A stretch of DNA of 64,000 nucleotides, taken from assembly GCA_028285445.1 (NCBI GenBank), contig JANQPQ010000034.1, forward strand, positions 62,001 through 126,000, read 5' to 3'. Below the pieces are notes generated by a model, which worked only from the letters and a program-made list of their open reading frames with translations, searched no databases and was not told where the DNA came from. This DNA is from Cyclobacteriaceae bacterium. GTDB taxonomy: Bacteria; Bacteroidota; Bacteroidia; Cytophagales; Cyclobacteriaceae. Shown here in pieces: positions 58,436-64,000 of the stretch. Each line of letters begins with the position of its first letter. Within the stretch, counting starts at the first letter, position 1. A program made the translations under genes and the position numbers.

Positions 58436-61061
58436 GTAAGGAATCAACTGGATTGGCCAATGCAGCTCGTAGACAAGTGTAGACAATTGTTAGAGAGAAT
58501 ATGCCAAATGCTACTGCAGCTGCTATTAGAAAAAGCTCTATCCCTAAGGATACCCTGTAGGCAAAATTTGATAGCCACGATTCCAGCGTGTAATAGGCTA
58601 GAGGGGCAGCCACCACGAATGCGGCAACTAACCTTAAACCTATATTTCGAGAGAGCAACACCAACAGCTGGGTCATCGATGCTCCCAATATCTTTCTGAT
58701 TCCAATTTCTCTAACCTTGGAGGCCAGGCTTAGAGCCATCAGTGAGAATAGGCCCAGGGCTGCAACTATCATTGCCAGTATAGTGGAATACTTGACTATA
58801 GCTACCCATCTTTCTTCAGATTGGTATAAAGCATTCAGATCATCTTCCATGAATGTGTAGCGGAAGGGCTGGTCGGTGGGAAAGTCGTTCCACACTTCTT
58901 CCAGCTTGCCAATAGTTCCTGGAATATCTGTGGGAGATATTCTAATTACCAGGTCTGAGAAGTGATCGGGTGGGGACAATGCCAACCATGCGGGCCCTAC
59001 TTCGTTTTCAAGTGATGAGTAATTAAAATCCTCTACTACACCTATTATGATAGGATCCCTGTATCCTGCATTTTTCAGACCAGTTATTGGTCGGCCTACA
59101 GGATCTTTCCAACCTAAAGCATTAACCATTGCTTCGTTAACCAAGATGTACTCAGTACTATCGGCTCGGCTGGCAGATACGAAATTCCTGCCCGCGGTCA
59201 ACGCCATTTGGAAAGTCTCTACATAGTTGGCATCTACAAAAAAGATGTCGTAGGGAATCTTCTCATTTTCATATTCGAATAGAGATGACCAACTGCCATG
59301 TGTGAAGGCTGGGTTGGTTCCGCATATGGCCAAGATGTTGGGATCGGAGTTAAGCGCAGTGATATAGTGTCCATATAGTTTTTCATCAGCGCCACTGCCA
59401 TCAACAACAACCAGGTGTTCTTTGTTAAAGCCTGGATGCTTGGACCTTAAGAAATGAAGCTGATCTCCCATGCCCAGTGTTGCAATTACCAGAATGATAG
59501 ACAAGGTGAATTGAGCAGTAAGCAGCGAGGTGGAAAACCAATTTGAGTCTCCAACCCTTGCCTGATTCTTGAGCCCTGCTATGGTTTGCAGTTTTGAAAG
59601 GACAAATGCAGGGTAAACACCGGCAAACATGCCGGTGCAAATTGTAATGAGCAAAAGTACGGCTACCGGTGTTGGGCTCAATAGCCCTTTAAAGCTGAGT
59701 GTCTTCTGCGCGAGATCGGAAAATAACGGCAGCACAAAATACAAGATGCATAATGCGAATATTAGACTTAGGAAACTGATTATGATGGCCTCCAGCTGGA
59801 ACTGAAGTGCCAGTTGATTCTTGTTAGCTCCTATGACTTTTCTCAGTCCAATTTCTTTTGCCCGGTAGGCCGATCTTCCCAATGACAACAACGTGAAGTT
59901 GATAGCAGCAATCAGTAAGATTACTACAGCAATGGCACCAAGTATGTAAGAATAAATGGGGTCACTTGAAGGTGCCAGCACTCCGCCAATTTGTGTATTC
60001 ATATGGACATCCCAGAGCGGCTGTAGACCATAGGTAACGGTATGGTCAGGATTGGCATATGCATCACCAACTTCTTTGTAATGAGCCTCACGAATTGCTG
60101 GTAGTTTCGATTTTAGCCTTTCTAAATCTATTTTCTCGGGGATGTAGGCGTAGGCTACCAAAAAAGACATGCGCCAGTTTTGGCTGCGGTGGAGCCAGCC
60201 TTCGGAATTAGCATAGTCAAAGGAAACAAGCATATCAAACTCAACACTGTTATTGGAGGAGAACTTTTCCGCCACAGCAGTAACGGTAAACTCGTGAAAC
60301 TCTCCATAGATGCTAAGTTGTATAGGCTCACCAACTACTGCTGTGCGGCCAAAATATTTCATGGCCAGTTCTTCATTTATTACCAGGCTGAACTTGGTGC
60401 CTAATGCCTTAGTTGCGTCTCCATGCAGCAGCGGAATGGTGAATACATTGAAAATATTCTGATCGGAAACAAGGATGCTCTCGTGGAAATCACGGTTACC
60501 TACCCGAACCTCAGCTTCGTTTCTTACCAATTTGGTCAGATATTCGATCTCTGGCAGGTCATCGACAATAGCCTCTGTAAATAGGAATGGCTGCGATGAA
60601 GACTGGTTAACAACCTGCCCACTGGCATCGTAAGAAACTTTGTTCAACCTAAATACTCTATCTCCTTTTTCATGCATTTTGTCAAAACCATATTCATCAG
60701 CTACAAAGAGGTAAATAAGAGCAACGCAGGTTATGCCAATAGAGAGACTGGCAATGTTGGTGACTGCAAAAAGCTTCTGCTTTAACAAATTCCGAATTGT
60801 GAGTTTAAAGTAGTTCCTAAACATAGCGATAGGGTTTATTGAGTTTGACCTGGTATTCTTTCTTCTCCAAGCCAGGGATCTTATAAAACTTAGTACTTGT
60901 AGGTTATATTTAATATTTGCTATAAATCGATTTTTAAGGAGGTTTTCATTGAATTCTTCACTAAGATCACCTTCAATCTCTTCAAGATAATCTTCAGGAC
61001 AGTACCAGTGTAGAAATTTGCGTGTTAATGAAGGAGGCCTTATCGTTTTACGATTTTTCAA
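58425..61061 (-). CDS. FtsX/MacB-type permease with N-terminal EGDL prefix (array member)
   Basis: The 878 residues contain the prefix LTRKFLHWYCPEDYLEEIEGDLSEEFNEN, then TM1 near LFAVTNIASLSIGITCVALIYLFV, the first MacB-like domain, the block KEIGLRKVIGANKNQLALQF, the second periplasmic domain (FEYENEKIPYDIFFVDANYVE) and KVREIGIRKILGASMTQLLVLLS, ending ANPVDSLREE. It starts 13 bp after the upstream gene's stop and overlaps the next gene. Its prefix resembles that of the 61075-63669 gene most closely (LHWYCPEDYLEEIEGDL vs LHWFCSAELLEQIEGDL), so these two may be the most recent duplicates. Confidence 0.92.
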   Translation of the reverse strand: MKNRKTIRPPSLTRKFLHWYCPEDYLEEIEGDLSEEFNENLLKNRFIANIKYNLQVLSFIRSLAWRRKNTRSNSINPIAMFRNYFKLTIRNLLKQKLFAVTNIASLSIGITCVALIYLFVADEYGFDKMHEKGDRVFRLNKVSYDASGQVVNQSSSQPFLFTEAIVDDLPEIEYLTKLVRNEAEVRVGNRDFHESILVSDQNIFNVFTIPLLHGDATKALGTKFSLVINEELAMKYFGRTAVVGEPIQLSIYGEFHEFTVTAVAEKFSSNNSVEFDMLVSFDYANSEGWLHRSQNWRMSFLVAYAYIPEKIDLERLKSKLPAIREAHYKEVGDAYANPDHTVTYGLQPLWDVHMNTQIGGVLAPSSDPIYSYILGAIAVVILLIAAINFTLLSLGRSAYRAKEIGLRKVIGANKNQLALQFQLEAIIISFLSLIFALCILYFVLPLFSDLAQKTLSFKGLLSPTPVAVLLLITICTGMFAGVYPAFVLSKLQTIAGLKNQARVGDSNWFSTSLLTAQFTLSIILVIATLGMGDQLHFLRSKHPGFNKEHLVVVDGSGADEKLYGHYITALNSDPNILAICGTNPAFTHGSWSSLFEYENEKIPYDIFFVDANYVETFQMALTAGRNFVSASRADSTEYILVNEAMVNALGWKDPVGRPITGLKNAGYRDPIIIGVVEDFNYSSLENEVGPAWLALSPPDHFSDLVIRISPTDIPGTIGKLEEVWNDFPTDQPFRYTFMEDDLNALYQSEERWVAIVKYSTILAMIVAALGLFSLMALSLASKVREIGIRKILGASMTQLLVLLSRNIGLRLVAAFVVAAPLAYYTLESWLSNFAYRVSLGIELFLIAAAVAFGIFSLTIVYTCLRAALANPVDSLREE

Positions 61062-61074
61062 ATCAAATATCAGC

Positions 61075-63669
61075 TTATTCTTCCCTCAATGAATTTGCCG
61101 GGTTTGCTTTGGCTGCCCGGATGGTTTGGCTGCTGGTGGCAAGCATGGTGGGTACCATTATCAAAGCGATTGCCAGTATGAGAATATCAAAACCTACTGA
61201 TACTTTGTTAGAGAAATTATCAAGAAGCTTTGTAGCTATGATCCACCCAAGCGGTAAAGCAAAAGTCGCGGCGATTGCCAAAAGCTTCAGATAACCCTGG
61301 TTGAGCAAACGGAAGATGCCTGATACTGAGGCTCCCATAACTTTACGTATTCCGATTTCTTTAACCCTTAGGTCGGCATTATACGCCGCCATTCCCAAGA
61401 GTCCCATGCAAGCAATAAAGATGGCAGAGATGGCCGCGAAGGAGAAGATCTTAATCAAATCTCTGAAAACGGAGTAACGCTGATCGAGAACAAGATCGTA
61501 GAACTCATATTCGAAATCGAAATTGGGGTTATGCAGCGACCATATTTCGGAAAGTCTTGCAATGGTACCTGGCACATCTCCTCCTGATATCCTAACATTC
61601 ACGATTTGCGTTTTCTCGGGATTGTATGCTATTACTACCGGTGACTCCGGCAATACTCTATCGATTCTGCCATGATGGAAATTCTTCACCACTCCCCGTA
61701 CAATGACTTCTTCGTCATTCCACTTCAGAATAGAATTTACGCTGAAACCAGGCTGATCAAAGCCAAGCGACATGGCTGCCCCTTCATTAATGATAATTTC
61801 TCTTCCAGAATTCGGACTAAAATCATTACCGGCTACCAACTCAAGCCCCAGGGTTTCAATGAAATCTTCATCTACACTAAACCCAACAAATGGTACCTTG
61901 ATAGAATCTCTCTCTAGTTCCGCGTGAGGCCGCGCCCCTGCCAGTCCAGGTAATCTGGATACGGCCGCCACTGACTCAACCCCAGGGTCTTGCAACAGCG
62001 CTGATTTTAGCTGGAGATAATCGGCACCTTGTAAATCCAGGTTTATTATATTCTCATTATGAAAACCATACTGGAAGGCCAGCAGGTGTTTATATTGTTT
62101 AAATTGAGCAGTGGTGATTAAGATAAATATCAGTGAAAAGGCCAGTTGGATAGTCAGAAGGATCTTCCTCAGCTTGCCTCTCCCAGAAGGCTGGCCACTA
62201 TTGCCAACAATTGCAATGGGCTTTAGAGATGACAAATAGAAGGCAGGATACAACCCAGCACAAATGCCAACCACCACACTGAATCCGAGAAATAGCAGGT
62301 AGACCTTGTAGTCAGCCACGAAGTCAAGGCTGATACCGGCATTTACCTCTTTTATAATTTCAAGGTTGTTGAACCCTGGGATGAGATAGTACAGCACCCC
62401 AATTGAGATTAGCAGGGAAAAGATTGCCAACATCACTGATTCGGAGAGAAATTGCATAACCACCGTGGAGCGTTTGGCACCTGAGATTTTTCGCAGGCCG
62501 ATCTCTTTTGCCCGCTTTACAGCGCGAGCTGTACTAAGACTAACATAATTGAAGCAAGCCACTGCAATTACCGCTAAGGCAAGGATCGAGAGAAAGTAAA
62601 CTGCAAATCGGGGTGGAAATTCACTCATCTCATAATCTAGTGCATCGCCAAGCGGAATATCTGACATCGCCTGCAGTGAAAATTTCAATCGTTCCTCATC
62701 ATTTCTCAGGTTGAAGTCGCTAGCAATTTGTGCTAACGCATTTTCGATTCCGGCAAGGTCAGCTTCTTCATTTACTGTTATATAGGAATAGTAGAATCCT
62801 GAATTTAAATCCAGTGCCCCTTGCCAACTATCAATAAATTCCTGTGAGATATTGTTGAATGGCAGAATAAAGTCAAAGTTGATATGAGAATGCCTGTCTG
62901 CCTCTACGACCCCGGTAATGGTGAATTCCCCGAAGCCGGAGAGCTCAATGGTATTACCGAGCGGATTTTGATTGCCAAAGAATTCAGAGGCTAATTCTGA
63001 CGAGACCACAATTGACGATTTATTCTCCAGCGCAGTCTCGCCCTGGCCGGAAAGCAACTCAAACGAGAAAATATTGAAGAATTGCTCGTTCGCGAAAATA
63101 CCACTGTACCAAAGTTCTTTCTTGTCGTACTTGAACTGGTATCCACTTCTAACCATTTGAATAGCCCCTTCAATACCGGCATAGCTCCGGCCCAGGGTAG
63201 TGGCAACATTGGGTGGCGTATAGGCGAGGTGTCGGTCAGATACCTGTTCATGCGTAATAACTCTGTATATGGAATCTCTTTTTGTGTGGAAGTTATCCAT
63301 GGCGCTTTTCTCCCGAACAAATAGCATAATCAGCAGGCAAAGGCACATACTTAATGATAACCCCACAATGTTCAATGCCGAAAATGATCGGTATTTTATG
63401 ATGTTGCGGTAACCGATTTTAATGAAGTTGAGTAGCAGGCCTGTATTATTGGTGCGTTGTCTTTTTTTCCAGGCAAATGGTTGGCAGAACCTGAGTACTC
63501 CAAGAAAGTAATAGAATCTTGCCAGCGTCTTTTGGCCTGCTCTTGTTCGTTGGTAAAATTCTTCATTAAGGTCGCCCTCTATCTGCTCCAGCAATTCGGC
63601 AGAACAGAACCAATGGAGAAATCGCTGGGCTAACTTCGGAGGCTGCATATTATCTTCGTTGTTATTCAT
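61075..63669 (-). CDS. FtsX/MacB-type permease with N-terminal EGDL prefix (array member)
   Basis: The 864 residues have the prefix AQRFLHWFCSAELLEQIEGDLNEEFYQR, TM1 near FSALNIVGLSLSMCLCLLIMLFV, a MacB-like domain, the block KEIGLRKISGAKRSTVVMQFLSES, a second periplasmic domain and KEIGIRKVMGASVSGIFRLLNQG, ending ANPANSLREE. In the first block the usual KVLGA is KISGA, a small departure from the family. The ATG overlaps the upstream permease stop as ATGAATAA (8 bp). Confidence 0.92.
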   Translation of the reverse strand: MNNNEDNMQPPKLAQRFLHWFCSAELLEQIEGDLNEEFYQRTRAGQKTLARFYYFLGVLRFCQPFAWKKRQRTNNTGLLLNFIKIGYRNIIKYRSFSALNIVGLSLSMCLCLLIMLFVREKSAMDNFHTKRDSIYRVITHEQVSDRHLAYTPPNVATTLGRSYAGIEGAIQMVRSGYQFKYDKKELWYSGIFANEQFFNIFSFELLSGQGETALENKSSIVVSSELASEFFGNQNPLGNTIELSGFGEFTITGVVEADRHSHINFDFILPFNNISQEFIDSWQGALDLNSGFYYSYITVNEEADLAGIENALAQIASDFNLRNDEERLKFSLQAMSDIPLGDALDYEMSEFPPRFAVYFLSILALAVIAVACFNYVSLSTARAVKRAKEIGLRKISGAKRSTVVMQFLSESVMLAIFSLLISIGVLYYLIPGFNNLEIIKEVNAGISLDFVADYKVYLLFLGFSVVVGICAGLYPAFYLSSLKPIAIVGNSGQPSGRGKLRKILLTIQLAFSLIFILITTAQFKQYKHLLAFQYGFHNENIINLDLQGADYLQLKSALLQDPGVESVAAVSRLPGLAGARPHAELERDSIKVPFVGFSVDEDFIETLGLELVAGNDFSPNSGREIIINEGAAMSLGFDQPGFSVNSILKWNDEEVIVRGVVKNFHHGRIDRVLPESPVVIAYNPEKTQIVNVRISGGDVPGTIARLSEIWSLHNPNFDFEYEFYDLVLDQRYSVFRDLIKIFSFAAISAIFIACMGLLGMAAYNADLRVKEIGIRKVMGASVSGIFRLLNQGYLKLLAIAATFALPLGWIIATKLLDNFSNKVSVGFDILILAIALIMVPTMLATSSQTIRAAKANPANSLREE

Positions 63670-64000
63670 TCCTTAGGATTTGTGCTGGGTTTACCAAAAT
63701 GGCTTTGAGAGCAAAAGTTGAGACAAGTAGCAGGCACAAGCCCGTGAGAATGGCAGCACTTATTACAAATAGCCCAAAGCTTATTTCTATTCGATAGGTA
63801 TAATCCTGGAGCCAAGATTTTGCGACCAGGTATATAATTGGAGATGAAAGTAGTGCTGCTGCGAGCGCTATTTGTAGGTAGCTCTCAGACATTTTTCTGA
63901 AAATATGAGCCGGGCCCGCCCCCAATACTTTCCGAATGCTCATCTCTTTTAGTCGCTGTTGCAGGCTATAAGACACAACACTTATGAGACCTATGGAGGC
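63662..64000 (-). CDS. FtsX/MacB-type permease, C-terminal end (start outside window)
   Basis: The 112 visible residues are the last membrane block of another array member: ASIGLISVVSYSLQQRLKEMSIRKVLGAGPAHIFRKMSES, two further TM helices, and the terminal VNPAQILRNE. The frame is open to base 64000, so the N-terminus, including any EGDL prefix, is not seen. It overlaps the next gene by 8 bp, extending the coupled array to at least five genes. Confidence 0.88.
   Translation of the reverse strand, partial: ASIGLISVVSYSLQQRLKEMSIRKVLGAGPAHIFRKMSESYLQIALAAALLSSPIIYLVAKSWLQDYTYRIEISFGLFVISAAILTGLCLLLVSTFALKAILVNPAQILRNE

Noticed and set aside
1-64000. tRNA, rRNA, CRISPR, prophage or transposase genes
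   Set aside because: No cloverleaf-like TΨC/anticodon segments, repeat-spacer arrays, integrases, phage structural genes or transposase motifs were seen on reading both strands.

Overview
The window is a densely coded stretch of a Bacteroidota chromosome, most likely a marine Cytophagales (Fulvivirga/Imperialibacter/Roseivirga-like; the genus is inference). The basis is a type IX secretion C-terminal sorting domain, many FtsX/MacB-type permeases, families common in this phylum (DUF2490, DUF4349, DUF3857, BlaI/M56 pairs, S9 peptidases, four-helix-bundle S23 proteins) and promoter-like TAnnTTTG/TATCTTG boxes. No rRNA, tRNA, CRISPR array, integrase, prophage or transposase was seen. Both window edges cut genes.

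Layout. 1-4143 (minus): translationally coupled operon of a nucleotidyltransferase, two paralogous B12-binding-type radical SAM enzymes and a methyltransferase; function unknown. 4260-6551: divergent M81/MlrC-like metallopeptidase and DUF2490 barrel. 6560-8336 (minus): ECF sigma factor with a membrane-anchored partner that also carries a barrel-like domain. 8457-12232: acetyl-CoA synthetase, a [2Fe-2S]-cyclase fusion whose ribosome-binding site lies in a terminator-like hairpin, and a T9SS-sorted protein. 12463-18776 (minus): MarR-fadN-fadA-fadE beta-oxidation operon, interrupted by a four-helix-bundle gene bounded by imperfect inverted repeats and preceded by a 26-bp perfect palindrome. 18925-27674: two S9 peptidases, an FtsX-type permease and a BlaI/M56 pair; an identical 16-bp dyad precedes both the BlaI gene and the peptidase-permease pair, suggesting one regulon.

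27843-35859: a surface lipoprotein/barrel pair, hutF-ytoQ, a secreted dienelactone hydrolase-like protein, a DUF4349 lipoprotein, a glycosyltransferase and a serine/threonine dehydratase. 35943-38140: a threonine synthase-like enzyme and a LysR regulator, with a dyad between them. 38285-44407: a large barrel, DinB, a TPR protein and a DUF3857 transglutaminase-fold protein lacking catalytic residues. 44426-47760: small housekeeping or uncharacterised genes, including an exported RidA. 47968-49741: pirin-nitroreductase-MarR operon behind tandem dyads. The only gene-free stretch over 300 bp (49742-50142) holds a compact 147-bp inverted-repeat element that may be a structured RNA or a MITE.

50143-64000: an orphan TPR sensor histidine kinase, a duplicated-domain secreted protein, and an array of at least five tandem, overlapping or nearly abutting permeases, four of which show an N-terminal EGDL-containing prefix. 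No ABC ATPase lies in the window. The least explained items are the radical SAM operon, the permease array, the inverted-repeat element at 49834-49980 and the S23 insertion.
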